A stretch of DNA of 64,000 bases from Lewinellaceae bacterium (GTDB lineage: Bacteria; Bacteroidota; Bacteroidia; Chitinophagales; Saprospiraceae), in NCBI GenBank assembly GCA_020636025.1, contig JACJYQ010000008.1:398988-462987 (forward strand), in the 5' to 3' direction. Each line of letters begins with the position of its first letter. The first letter of the stretch is position 1. The position numbers were made by a program, and so were the translations under genes. The notes beneath the pieces were generated by a model. That model saw only the letters and a list, made by a program, of their open reading frames with translations, was not told where the DNA came from and did no database searches. Below, one piece after another: positions 35,054 through 43,717 of the stretch.

Positions 35054-35560
35054 ATGAGTATTTCCAGACAATTGATAAAATATCTCGGTTTTATATTGCT
35101 GATCACGGCCAATATTGGTTGTGACCAGATATCAAAATCGGCAGCGCGAGAACACATTGCTTATCACGATCAGATTCCGGTGATTGGTGACAATCTGGTT
35201 CTTACAAAAGTTGAAAATTCAGGGGCATTTTTAAGCCTGGGTGATGACATGTCTGACTTCTCTAAAAGCCTGTTGCTCAATATTCTGCCCGCCCTTACGC
35301 TGGTTATGTTGTTGTTTTGGTTGTTCCGATCAAATCTGAGTCAGGGCATGGCCTTGGCCCTCTGTTTTATCATTGGAGGAGGCATAGGAAATATTTTCGA
35401 TCGGATTATGCATGGCTCTGTGACAGATTTCCTGTACGTTCGCATTGGAATTTTCCATACGGGCATTTTCAATATGGCTGATGTTTCAATTACAGGAGGG
35501 GTTTTATTCCTCCTGGCGTACCAATTGTTAAAACCCAAAAATTTAGTAACCAGGTCATGA
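35054..35560 (+). CDS. lspA: Lipoprotein signal peptidase (signal peptidase II)
   Basis: A 168-residue inner-membrane aspartyl protease with four helices. All family blocks are present: CDQISKSAAREHI (23-35), ENSGAFLSLGD (54-64), GGGIGNIFDRIMHGSVTDF (108-126) and FNMADVSIT (139-147). The catalytic pair is Asp116 and Asp143. It cleaves prolipoproteins before the lipidated Cys, matching the many lipoproteins in this window. It sits between a glycosyltransferase and korA, not with its common partners (ileS, dksA). Confidence 0.95.
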   Translation: MSISRQLIKYLGFILLITANIGCDQISKSAAREHIAYHDQIPVIGDNLVLTKVENSGAFLSLGDDMSDFSKSLLLNILPALTLVMLLFWLFRSNLSQGMALALCFIIGGGIGNIFDRIMHGSVTDFLYVRIGIFHTGIFNMADVSITGGVLFLLAYQLLKPKNLVTRS

Positions 35561-35611
35561 CAACATTTGCTCAGATCCTGATTGCTTGTTTATAACAGAT
35601 ACAGTATCAAC

Positions 35612-37465
35612 GTGATAAACGATTTTGTAATTCGATTTGCCAATGTAAATGGCACCGGTTCTGCCAGTGCAAACGAAATGTTTGCCAAAGCGATATTCCG
35701 GATGGGAATACCTGTTTCCCCCAAGAATATATTCCCCTCCAATATACAGGGGCTTCCCACCTGGTATGAGGTAAGGGTAAGTGAAAAAGGCTATTTGGGC
35801 CGCAGGGAAGGCATTAATATTATGCTTTCTGTAAACCCTCAAAGCATGTCGAAAGACATAGCCAATGTTAAGTCAGGAGGCTACTTTATCTACGACAGTA
35901 CGAAGGAGCTGCACAAGGACATGATCCGTGATGACATTCACTATTTGGGCATTCCAATGATGCAGATGTGTATGGATAAATTCGCTGATCCGAGACAGCG
36001 CCAGTTGTTAAAAAACATGGTTTATGTAGGCGCTCTCACGGCCTTATTGGATATTGAGCTTCCTGTGCTGCATCAAATCATACAGGAGAAATTTAAAAAC
36101 AAGGAAAAACTGGTTACCGCCAACTTTGAGGCGGTTGACATGGGAAGAACTTATGCTATGGAACATTTTACATGTCCGCTTAAGTACCGTGTTGAGCGTC
36201 GGGATAAGGTTGGAGACTGGATTATGATCGACGGTAATTCTGCTTGCGGCCTTGGCGCTGTATACGCGGGCGCTACCGTGTTGTCCTGGTATCCAATCAC
36301 GCCTTCTACTTCGCTGGCAGATGCTTTTGGCAAGTATGCCAAGAAATACCGCATAGATCCGGAAACCGGCAAAAACAATTTCGCCATTGTGCAAGCCGAG
36401 GATGAACTTGCCGCCATTGGTATGGTGATCGGAGCCAACTGGAATGGCGCCCGTTCATTTACGGCTACCAGTGGTCCCGGCGTATCGCTCATGAGCGAAT
36501 TTCTGGGTTTGGCCTATTTCGCAGAAATACCAACAGTGTTGATCGATGTTCAGCGCGGTGGTCCAAGTACCGGGATGCCTACCCGTACCCAGCAATCTGA
36601 TGTGATGATTGCAGCTTATGCCTCTCACGGCGATACCAAACAGGTATTGCTTTTCCCAAGCACGCCAGGCGAGTGTTTTGAACAAACGGTGCTAGCTTTT
36701 GATTTGGCAGAGCAATTGCAAACCCCGGTTCTGGTTATGACCGATCTGGATCTGGGCATGAATGAAAACATGTCTCCACCGCTAAAATGGGATGATTCCA
36801 AAGTATACGAACGTGGTAAAGTGCTGGATGCCAAGCAGTTGGAAGACATTGAATATTATGGCCGCTATCTTGATACCGATGGAGATGGCATCCCATATCG
36901 CACCATTCCAGGCACACACCCAACAAAAGGCTCATTCTTTACACGGGGTACGTCCCGCGATGAATACGCTGTATATACGGAAGAAGCCCCAGCCTATGTT
37001 CGCAACATGGACCGCCTGATGAAAAAATGGGAAACCGCCAAGGAATACGTTCCCGGTCCGGAATTTTATCAGGAAGAGAAACAGAGCAACATCGGCATGA
37101 TCTTTTTTGGCACCACAACTTATGCCGCCATGGAAGCTAAGGAATTACTTGAAGCACGTGATATTCAGATTGACGCCATGCGTGTAAAAGCGTTTCCGTT
37201 CAATGAGTCAGTGAAAGAGTTTATTGATTCTCACGACCGCATTTTTGTGGTGGAGCAAAACCGGGATGGTCAATTGAGGTCACTGCTGATCAGTGAATTT
37301 GTGATGAATTCCAACAAGCTTGTGTCCGTGTTGAATTATGACGGTTTCCCCATTACGGCCGATTTGATTCGTCAAAAAATCTATGAGAATTTAATAGGCA
37401 AGCTGGATCCGGGTTTTATTGAGCATGAAATAGCCGAGCCAACAGATACCGATATCAGCGAATAA
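35612..37465 (+). CDS. korA: 2-oxoacid:ferredoxin oxidoreductase, fused gamma-alpha subunit (KorA-type)
   Basis: A 617-residue subunit. Residues ~1-185 are the gamma (CoA-binding) domain starting with DFVIRFANVNGTGSASANEM; residues ~205-617 are the alpha (pyrimidine/domain II) part with DGNSACGLGAVYAGATVLSWYP, TATSGPGVSLMSEFLGLAYF and QRGGPSTGMPTRTQQSD. With KorB it oxidises a 2-oxoacid, most likely 2-oxoglutarate, to the acyl-CoA while reducing ferredoxin. The GTG at 35612 is preferred because the conserved family N-terminus begins there; a TTG at 35582 would add ten residues. Confidence 0.9.
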   Translation: MINDFVIRFANVNGTGSASANEMFAKAIFRMGIPVSPKNIFPSNIQGLPTWYEVRVSEKGYLGRREGINIMLSVNPQSMSKDIANVKSGGYFIYDSTKELHKDMIRDDIHYLGIPMMQMCMDKFADPRQRQLLKNMVYVGALTALLDIELPVLHQIIQEKFKNKEKLVTANFEAVDMGRTYAMEHFTCPLKYRVERRDKVGDWIMIDGNSACGLGAVYAGATVLSWYPITPSTSLADAFGKYAKKYRIDPETGKNNFAIVQAEDELAAIGMVIGANWNGARSFTATSGPGVSLMSEFLGLAYFAEIPTVLIDVQRGGPSTGMPTRTQQSDVMIAAYASHGDTKQVLLFPSTPGECFEQTVLAFDLAEQLQTPVLVMTDLDLGMNENMSPPLKWDDSKVYERGKVLDAKQLEDIEYYGRYLDTDGDGIPYRTIPGTHPTKGSFFTRGTSRDEYAVYTEEAPAYVRNMDRLMKKWETAKEYVPGPEFYQEEKQSNIGMIFFGTTTYAAMEAKELLEARDIQIDAMRVKAFPFNESVKEFIDSHDRIFVVEQNRDGQLRSLLISEFVMNSNKLVSVLNYDGFPITADLIRQKIYENLIGKLDPGFIEHEIAEPTDTDISE

Positions 37466-37511
37466 AACAAGTAAAAACCCGCTCGACCAGAGCGAAATCA
37501 TATTTTGAAAA

Positions 37512-38564
37512 ATGACTTTTGTACGTCCAGTTTTCCGCCATCCTGAGTCACCCACCAATAGACTTGGGTACACCCGTAAATTTTACGAAGGAGCGCTTTC
37601 CACCCTCTGTGCAGGCTGTGGACACGACTCTGTAAGTGGCGCCATTATTCAGGCCTGTTTTGAAATGGCTGTAGAGCCACACCGGGTTGCCAAACTTTCC
37701 GGCATCGGGTGTTCATCCAAGACCCCCGCCTATTTCCTGGCCAATTCACATGGTTTTAACTCAGTTCATGGTCGTATGCCCTCCGTGGCTACCGGCGCCT
37801 ATCTGGCTAACCGCGACCTGATGTACATTGGGATATCGGGAGATGGCGACTCAGCATCTATTGGTATGGGACAGTTTGTGCATGCCATTCGCAGAAACCT
37901 GAACATCACTTACATCATCATGAATAATGGATGTTACGGGCTTACAAAAGGGCAGGATTCGGCAACCGCTGATTTTGGCTCCAAAAGCAAAGCCGGCATT
38001 CCGAATATGTATCAGTCTATTGATATGGCAGGACTGGCGCTTGAGCTGGGTGCTTCGTTTGTGGGCAGAAGCTTTTCCGGTGACAAAGAACAACTTATAC
38101 CCATGATCAAAGCGGCCATGTCGCATCCTGGATTTGCATTGATTGACGTGGTTTCACCCTGTGTCACTTTTAACAACAATCAGGGCTCTACGAAATCGTA
38201 CGACTACACACGGGAGCATATAGAAACCACTGCAGCTGTCGATTTTGTGCCGTTGATGAGTGAAATTACAGCCCAATATGAAGAGGGCAATTCAATAAAT
38301 GTAAATCTTCACGATGGTTCGGTTATCCATCTGAGCAAATTGGCAAAGGATTGGGATCCGCAGGATCGGCATTCTGCTATGAACAGATTGTATCACGCCA
38401 AGGCATCTGGAGAGGTGCTAACCGGCTTGATTTTTATTGATACTGAAACCCGTGATCTGCATTCTTTACTAAATACAACAGATACAGCATTGAACAGCCT
38501 GGGTAAAGAAAACTTGTGTCCCGGCTCCTCGGTTTTGGAGGATATCAATGCTGCCCTTCGGTAG
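37512..38564 (+). CDS. korB: 2-oxoacid:ferredoxin oxidoreductase beta subunit (KorB-type)
   Basis: A 350-residue TPP-binding subunit. The Fe-S cysteines lie in LCAGCGHDS, GIGCSSKTP and, later, SPCVTFNN. The TPP/Mg motif is GDGDSASIGMGQFVHAIRRN with MNNGCYGLTKGQ following. It forms the catalytic core with the KorA-type subunit encoded 46 bp upstream. A C-terminal extension of ~100 residues has typical KorB length. In the TCA cycle this replaces or supplements 2-oxoglutarate dehydrogenase; substrate specificity is inferred. Confidence 0.92.
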   Translation: MTFVRPVFRHPESPTNRLGYTRKFYEGALSTLCAGCGHDSVSGAIIQACFEMAVEPHRVAKLSGIGCSSKTPAYFLANSHGFNSVHGRMPSVATGAYLANRDLMYIGISGDGDSASIGMGQFVHAIRRNLNITYIIMNNGCYGLTKGQDSATADFGSKSKAGIPNMYQSIDMAGLALELGASFVGRSFSGDKEQLIPMIKAAMSHPGFALIDVVSPCVTFNNNQGSTKSYDYTREHIETTAAVDFVPLMSEITAQYEEGNSINVNLHDGSVIHLSKLAKDWDPQDRHSAMNRLYHAKASGEVLTGLIFIDTETRDLHSLLNTTDTALNSLGKENLCPGSSVLEDINAALR

Positions 38565-38586
38565 TCTGGACTTAACCAGCAATAAA

Positions 38587-39237
38587 TTAATTCATTTTTT
38601 TGATAAAATCGGCCAGCGTGGTTTGAGGTATCTCATGCCCGCCTTCGAATGTCCTGGCGCCGAAGTCAATGTTATTTTTTTGTTCAATTTCATCTACCAT
38701 ATTGATCCGGTCGGGTGTCAGGAAAGGATCGTGGGAACCGTATAACAGGTATAAATTCTTGCTGCCCAGATATTCCTTGTGTGCCGCATAATCCAGGTCT
38801 TCGGGCGGTAGGCCGGCCCATAACAACAAATCATGAAAATGAGGCTGATGTCTGAGCATCCATCTGCAAATCGTTGCTGTTCCCTGTGAAAACCCCAATA
38901 AAACAACCCGCACATCAGGCGCGCACTGAGCAGTAAATTGGTTGTAAAGCGTTTGCAGGAACAAGGCATAATCGCTGATCTCATCCTCCCGGTGGCGCCT
39001 TGTCATCCAGTTAGCCACCACTGGTCCATCAAAACCTCTCTGGTAAAAATGATTCATTCCTTCGGGAGCGATCACCAGTCGGGTGCCATCATCCAGCGAA
39101 ATAAACTCTTTTAGAAAATCGTCGGCCAGCTGTGCATAGCCATGGCAAACAATCCAGATCTGCTTGATATGTGTTCCTGGTGTTCCCAGTGTAAAAAAGT
39201 GAGCTGTTTTCGAAATGGTTATTTTATGTGCATCCAT
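38587..39237 (-). CDS. Alpha/beta-hydrolase, phospholipase/carboxylesterase family
   Basis: A 216-residue cytosolic serine esterase of the PF02230-like group. The oxyanion loop is VCHGYAQLADDF (30-41), the nucleophile Ser117 is in LLGFSQGTA, the acid is in LYGSHDPFLTPD (~173-182) and the catalytic His is in GGHEIP (~203). Such enzymes cleave acyl esters or thioesters of small molecules. Convergent with korB. Confidence 0.88.
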   Translation of the reverse strand: MDAHKITISKTAHFFTLGTPGTHIKQIWIVCHGYAQLADDFLKEFISLDDGTRLVIAPEGMNHFYQRGFDGPVVANWMTRRHREDEISDYALFLQTLYNQFTAQCAPDVRVVLLGFSQGTATICRWMLRHQPHFHDLLLWAGLPPEDLDYAAHKEYLGSKNLYLLYGSHDPFLTPDRINMVDEIEQKNNIDFGARTFEGGHEIPQTTLADFIKKMN

Positions 39238-39309
39238 GGAGAAAGTACCTTGATGCTGCCAAATTACGACAGCAGCCCTTAAAGGGATTAAAATTGAGTG
39301 TTAGTATTG

Positions 39310-39317
39310 TATTTTTG
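39310..39317 (+). promoter_or_regulatory. -7 box for the T9SS-sorted SprB-repeat gene
   Basis: TATTTTTG, 31 bp upstream of the ATG at 39349. A TTG lies only 13 bp further upstream, so the -33 element is poor. It supports the shorter start. Confidence 0.35.
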
Positions 39318-39348
39318 TCTTGATTTTGGATACTGCTTTCCGATAAAC

Positions 39349-41529
39349 ATGAACAAACACTTTCTCTTTCCGCTACTCATCGGTTTGTGCTGCCTTTGTT
39401 TCCATTTGCCTTCCAAAGCATGCGGGTATGATTGGATTGGCGATTGTTCCACTGAAGTTTTTTTGAAGATTAATGGGGTAAGTGACAGCTTCAATGTCGC
39501 TCCTTGTCCTCTGGGTTTCAATTTAAATGGACTTTCACTGGGAACTGTTCAAACATTGAGCCTGATAAATGCAAAAGCCATAACCTGGGAAAGCTGTCAA
39601 AACAATGTAACAGGGGTATCGCTTCGATACCGGATTTACGAACAGGGTTTGTCTGGAGGTAATTGGATGAGCCTTAATTTGATGGAAGACAATGTCGTAT
39701 TCGATGGAGACTATACAACCCGATATCGAAGTCAGGCAACCGATATCAGCATCAGTTCCGGGTTGTTAGTGGGGCATACCTATTGTCTGGAACTGTATTT
39801 TCAAGCAGAGATCGATACGATTGGAGATGACCAGATTCCAGAAACCAGTATGTTTCAGAACAACGGAGGACTGAATTACAAGCTGACATTTACGTATGGA
39901 GGCCCGGATGCACCGTCATTACTTATTGTGCCGCACCCGGTGAATCCAAGTTGCTTTGGCAGCAGCAACGGCAGTATTTCAGTAGGGGTTTATGGTGATC
40001 TGAATGGTTTATTTTACCATTGGTCAAACTTGCCTTTAAATTTTTATCAGCAAAACAGCTTGTCTGCCGGGAATTATGGCATTACGGTAACCAATTCGGC
40101 AGGGGATTCAGCCACCATTAATGTCCTTCTTACATCTCCACCTCCATTGACCAACTCCTTCCCGAAGGTTCAGGCTACAGGTTGCTATAGTACGCCCGGA
40201 AGCGCCACAGCATTGGCTAGTGGTGGAACACCGCCATATCAATATTTATGGGAAACGGGAGAGCAGACACCAGATGCAATATTTACAGTTCCGGGGACCT
40301 GGCGCCTGACAATCACCGATGACAAAGGTTGTAACAAAGTTGATAGTGTATTAATTGGAAATGGAGGTCAAATAAAAATCATGCTGGATACCACCATTTG
40401 CTCTGGAGAAACGTACCATATTAACGGGCTCGACTTATCGACACCCGGGTTTTATAGCATTACCATACCGGGATCAGCAGGATGCGATACCATAGTACAA
40501 TTGTCATTAGATGTGTTCAGCCCAGAAAATTTATTGGATTTCATTCCTTCAAGTGAAGAAGTTACTTGTAGTGACCCGGCAATTGAATTATGTGCTGAGT
40601 ATGCAAATAACGCAAGCTATACTTGGCGTAAGGATGGGATACAGATTGCTGATTCGATTTGCCTTAATATTTACGAAGAAGGAATATATGAAATTCAGGT
40701 TGTCCGCGATGGCTGTTCATTCAGCAAAACCATTGATATTACCGAACACTTGACTCCTCCCGAATTGGCTATAAACGGCACCATCCAATTGAGTTGTAAT
40801 GGCCCTGAGCCTGCCTTGCTTACGGCGTTTACAAATGCCATCCAACCCCAATATCAATGGAAATATGATGGACAAGTTATTTCCACATCCAGCACCTGTA
40901 ATTTCACTGTAATAGAATTTCAGGGCCAGGATCCGGTATTGCCTGAGCTAATTGTGCACGATGCTTATGGCTGTGTGAATAATGCGACTCAGTATAATAT
41001 CACCTTGATTCCATACGAAATCATCACCATCTCTTATGAAAGCATCATACCGGCATCTGGCAGCACTGCTGCTGATGGCTCTATAAATGGTCTGGTAACA
41101 GGTGGCGTGCCGCCCTATTCCATACTTTGGAACAGCGGGGATACAACATTGAGCATCCAAAATTTGCTCCCAGGAAGCTATTGCGTAAGCATTCAAGATG
41201 TGTATGACTGTGAAAGTACCGCTTGCTTTTCAGTCCCTTTTAGTTCGGGTGTAAAAGACTTGCAAACAGAAATTGTACAAATTTGGCCAAACCCGGTTTA
41301 CGTAGGCGAAACTTTGAGCATTTCCGGTCATGGATATTTTTCAGGTGTGGAAACAGAAATTGCCCTCTATAACCAACAAGGCGCATTGATTACCTCGGAA
41401 TTCCATAATGAGCTAGGTTCAAGGCCATTTCAATTAAAAATCCCAGGTGAACTCAACCCCGGCTGTTATTTTTTGCGTCTGGTAAATGAGGCCAGTACTT
41501 GTCAATTCAGCATTATTATTCAAAACTGA
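39349..41529 (+). CDS. Secreted SprB-repeat protein with T9SS C-terminal sorting domain
   Basis: A 726-residue cell-surface protein. Signal peptide ~1-24 (LFPLLIGLCCLCFHLPSKA). Three SprB-like repeats are visible, e.g. CFGSSNGSISVGVYG with SAGNYGITVTNSAGDS, GCYSTPGSATALASGGTPPYQY with ITDDKGC, and ASGSTAADGSINGLVTGGV with LPGSYCVSIQDVYDCES. Ig-like segments lie between them. The C-terminal ~85 residues (QIWPNPVYVGETLSI through NPGCYFLRLV) are a type A T9SS sorting domain. Likely an adhesin or surface-matrix protein. The start is ATG 39349, at the signal peptide, rather than a TTG at 39298. Confidence 0.87.
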   Translation: MNKHFLFPLLIGLCCLCFHLPSKACGYDWIGDCSTEVFLKINGVSDSFNVAPCPLGFNLNGLSLGTVQTLSLINAKAITWESCQNNVTGVSLRYRIYEQGLSGGNWMSLNLMEDNVVFDGDYTTRYRSQATDISISSGLLVGHTYCLELYFQAEIDTIGDDQIPETSMFQNNGGLNYKLTFTYGGPDAPSLLIVPHPVNPSCFGSSNGSISVGVYGDLNGLFYHWSNLPLNFYQQNSLSAGNYGITVTNSAGDSATINVLLTSPPPLTNSFPKVQATGCYSTPGSATALASGGTPPYQYLWETGEQTPDAIFTVPGTWRLTITDDKGCNKVDSVLIGNGGQIKIMLDTTICSGETYHINGLDLSTPGFYSITIPGSAGCDTIVQLSLDVFSPENLLDFIPSSEEVTCSDPAIELCAEYANNASYTWRKDGIQIADSICLNIYEEGIYEIQVVRDGCSFSKTIDITEHLTPPELAINGTIQLSCNGPEPALLTAFTNAIQPQYQWKYDGQVISTSSTCNFTVIEFQGQDPVLPELIVHDAYGCVNNATQYNITLIPYEIITISYESIIPASGSTAADGSINGLVTGGVPPYSILWNSGDTTLSIQNLLPGSYCVSIQDVYDCESTACFSVPFSSGVKDLQTEIVQIWPNPVYVGETLSISGHGYFSGVETEIALYNQQGALITSEFHNELGSRPFQLKIPGELNPGCYFLRLVNEASTCQFSIIIQN

Positions 41530-41632
41530 TTCAAAAAAATGTTGATACCAACAATTATTTGCCAGAACCCTCGTTTGCAGTGCGCAAACAGTAATAACGT
41601 TTTGTTTACTACCTTGAACATTTAAGATTCAT

Positions 41633-41640
41633 TACATTTG
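41633..41640 (+). promoter_or_regulatory. -7 box for the small lipoprotein gene
   Basis: TACATTTG, 58 bp before the ATG at 41699, with a TTG 16 bp upstream (41614-41616), slightly closer than the consensus spacing. Confidence 0.4.
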
Positions 41641-41698
41641 CACCGAAATTTTTACCATTCACCTAACTTTTCTATCACAATACAACATTTCCAAAATC

Positions 41699-42133
41699 AT
41701 GACTAAAAAACTGTTCCTTCTCCCAGCCCTTTTGCTTGTTGCCAGTGCACTTTTTGTTACTTCTTGTACAAAAGATTGCAAGGTTAAACAAGATGATTAT
41801 GTAGGTCAATTTCTGGCCACTGAAAATTGCACTTCAGGTGCTGCCTCTTACAATATTACCATTGTACGTGGTGCTTCTGACACAGAACTCAAGATCTCTA
41901 ACTTCTGGGATTTATTCTTGAATTCAGTGGATGCAACTATTGACTGCGAAACCATCACCATCGCTCGCCAACAACCTGATGCTGCCGATCAATATTTTGT
42001 TGAAGGCTCTGGTTACTATGAAAAAAATAATGGTGTAGAGACCATTACTATTTCTTACACAGTAACTGATGAAACTGATCCGAACAACATTCTAACCGAT
42101 AATTGTTCTCAGACGGTTTACACCAAGCTGTAA
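41699..42133 (+). CDS. Small lipoprotein of unknown function
   Basis: A 144-residue lipoprotein with lipobox FVTSC (Cys23) followed by TKDCKVKQDDYVGQF. The mature part (~120 residues) is Thr/Asp/Cys-containing and probably a beta-barrel or lipocalin-like domain (VGQFLATENC, EGSGYYEKNNGVETITISY). Two or three Cys pairs could form disulfides. No family is recognised with certainty; small lipoproteins with this pattern are frequent in Bacteroidota. It is monocistronic with its own promoter-like box and a perfect terminator. Confidence 0.72.
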   Translation: MTKKLFLLPALLLVASALFVTSCTKDCKVKQDDYVGQFLATENCTSGAASYNITIVRGASDTELKISNFWDLFLNSVDATIDCETITIARQQPDAADQYFVEGSGYYEKNNGVETITISYTVTDETDPNNILTDNCSQTVYTKL

Positions 42134-42143
42134 GCTATAATAT

Positions 42144-42199
42144 AGTCAATAAAAAAAGCTGTCAGAACCGTTCGGTTCTGACAGCTTTTTTTATTGACT
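42144..42199. terminator. Perfect 26-bp-stem bidirectional terminator
   Basis: Arms 42144-42169 and 42174-42199 are exact reverse complements around a four-base loop; a GC-rich core (GCTGTCAGAACC) is flanked by A7 and T7. It lies 10 bp after the lipoprotein stop codon and can act on both strands. Confidence 0.95.
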
Positions 42200-42441
42200 C
42201 AACTGAAATATGGCCCTTTGTTTTGATTCCTCAACAAGAACCCGATTTAGAGCTTATTTGGGTTTACACTTATTTTTTCTGGAATAAAAATACGTACTCG
42301 CTCTTAAGGAATGTTGGTGCCGCATGCCACTTGAAACGGTTTATTGGTAATCTGTTTTTATTAATAGATATTGACTATACGGTTATTGTACAGTAAGCCA
42401 TTTTGCTACTCTGGTTACTGAATAGCGTTGGTTTTAACTTA
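42200..42441. other. Spacer with no recognised feature
   Basis: About 240 bp with no gene-like frame, no promoter that I trust and no repeat. Confidence 0.4.
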
Positions 42442-42513
42442 ATCGTCGGACAGCTGGGAGCTGTCTGACGATAGGCGCTAGTGGTCAGACGGCTCCCAGC
42501 CGTCCGACCACTA
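42442..42513. repeat. Pair of REP-like hairpins in opposite orientation
   Basis: Hairpin 1 (42442-42472) has stem CGTCGGACAGCT / AGCTGTCTGACG with loop GGG. Hairpin 2 (42479-42513) has stem GTGGTCAGACGGCT / AGCCGTCCGACCAC with loop CCC. Read on the opposite strand, hairpin 2 has the same core as hairpin 1 (GTCGGACnGCTGGGAGCnGTCTGAC), with an A-T to G-C compensatory change in the stem. There is no T-run, so these are not simple terminators. Confidence 0.88.
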
Positions 42514-42605
42514 AGTAAATCGAATAACAATACTGCATGCTGATACAATACTGTACAATATGCGGATAGTCAGATAATAGATATTAGAAATCAGATATGG
42601 AAATA

Positions 42606-42641
42606 GAAAAGGCTGCCTCCCAAAAAGAAGACAGCCTTTTC
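42606..42641 (-). terminator. Terminator of the 43.1-kb small-protein gene
   Basis: Minus-strand stem GAAAAGGCTG / CAGCCTTTTC around a 16-base loop, 24 bp after the stop codon at 42665. The U-run is short and part of the stem. Confidence 0.7.
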
Positions 42642-42664
42642 GCCATTTATTTACGAATGACAAA

Positions 42665-43111
42665 TTAATTGCCTCCGTTAGCCTTTTGCATTTTAGACTT
42701 TTTCTGGTCAGTATTGGATTGACCGCTCATTTTAGCAGCCTTTTCCTCTGAGTTGCCTGTGCCTTCCATCTTAGATTTTTTAGGATCTGTAGTTGCCGGC
42801 GGAGGTGTAGTTTCAGGCAGTGGATCAACCTTAGGGCCAGTTGGTGTAGCTTTTTTTACCACGCGCTTTTTGCCACCTACTGCAGGTTTGGCATTTTCTT
42901 CCTCTACCCACTGGTTGTATTGACGGGTAGCTTCAGCATTTACTGAATCTGTACATGCAGTTTCCAATTCAAGGCGGTAGGCATCGAGTTGAGCCTTAGC
43001 GGCTTCAGCGATTTCTTCTTTTTGCTGAGCCAGTGTTTTTTTGTCGAAAGAAGCGAAAACGAAGCAGCCAACAAGAGCAGCTACTCCTACAAGGATCATT
43101 TTTTTATTCAT
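42665..43111 (-). CDS. Secreted helical protein with Lys/Pro-rich tail
   Basis: A 148-residue exported protein. The N-terminal hydrophobic segment (~4-20) is a signal or anchor (ILVGVAALVGCFVFA); its single Cys lies inside the hydrophobic run, so lipidation is uncertain. A helical region (~25-72) contains ETACTDSVNAEATRQYNQW; the C-terminal half is low-complexity with KKSKMEGTGN and KKSKMQKANGGN repeats. The helical part resembles the protein encoded 56 bp upstream. Function unknown. Confidence 0.65.
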   Translation of the reverse strand: MNKKMILVGVAALVGCFVFASFDKKTLAQQKEEIAEAAKAQLDAYRLELETACTDSVNAEATRQYNQWVEEENAKPAVGGKKRVVKKATPTGPKVDPLPETTPPPATTDPKKSKMEGTGNSEEKAAKMSGQSNTDQKKSKMQKANGGN

Positions 43112-43167
43112 TGTTTAAGAATTTTCAATTGATGCGATGTGAAAGAATGTGTTTGTTGCGGTCTGGA

Positions 43168-43401
43168 TTAGTTTCCAGTTGTAGCCTCAGCCTTCATGCG
43201 CTCTACTTCAGCAGTAACGCGTGCATCGAAGGACTCCTGGCATTTGGCATCCGCTTCAGTTTCAACGGCGGCTTTGCCTGCCTCGAAAGCGCTTTCGATT
43301 TCGGCCTGAACCTGCTCGTCTGTAAGAAGTTTTTCACCGCAGGAGGTCATTGTGAATGTCAGGGCAACGCCTGCAAGAATACCTAAAACAGTTTTTTTCA
43401 T
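43168..43401 (-). CDS. 77-aa lipoprotein, helical
   Basis: A small lipoprotein: signal MKKTVLGILAGVALTFTMTSC with lipobox TMTSC (Cys21), then one long charged helix (LTDEQVQAEIESAFEAGKAA, AKCQESFDARVTAEVERMK). The helix shares the spacing of Cys-x(2-3)-Ser/Asp and acidic/basic residues with the neighbour at 42665-43111, suggesting a duplicated pair. The ATG at 43401 is chosen because the signal peptide starts there and a promoter-like sequence sits at 43441-43473. Function unknown. Confidence 0.7.
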   Translation of the reverse strand: MKKTVLGILAGVALTFTMTSCGEKLLTDEQVQAEIESAFEAGKAAVETEADAKCQESFDARVTAEVERMKAEATTGN

Positions 43402-43440
43402 GTTGAGAAAATGATTTTGACTGGTTAAAAAATTATGCTG

Positions 43441-43473
43441 CAAAAGTAGCAGTTGTCTTGATTCAATGGGCAA
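43441..43473 (-). promoter_or_regulatory. Promoter for the two small helical secreted proteins
   Basis: On the minus strand TTG (43473-43471), a 22-bp spacer and TACTTTTG (43448-43441). Transcription would start near 43434, about 33 bp before the ATG at 43401. Confidence 0.5.
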
Positions 43474-43717
43474 TTTTTCGCCATGAGCTATTGTGAAATT
43501 ATATCTTGATTTATGTGATTTGCGTGATTTCTATGATGTAAAAAGGTGATTTAGAAATGATTATGAAACCTCAGTTTTTACAACAATTTAGAATAAACAA
43601 TCAGATACTGCCTAAAATCAGCATTTCTTAAAGTAAAATTTGCCCTACAAACGAAGTTTTCGGCATATCATTGTTCAGGTAAAGAGTAACGTTTCCACAA
43701 AGAAAGCCCTTACAAGG

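Noticed and set aside
33619..35560. Glycosyltransferase plus lspA as a mobile insertion in the korAB operon
   Set aside because: The 8-bp gene overlap and 7-bp gap, with no repeats or transposase, argue against a recent insertion.
42103..42396. 97-codon frame after the small lipoprotein gene
   Set aside because: It runs through the perfect terminator hairpin, has no domain and low-complexity composition typical of spacers.
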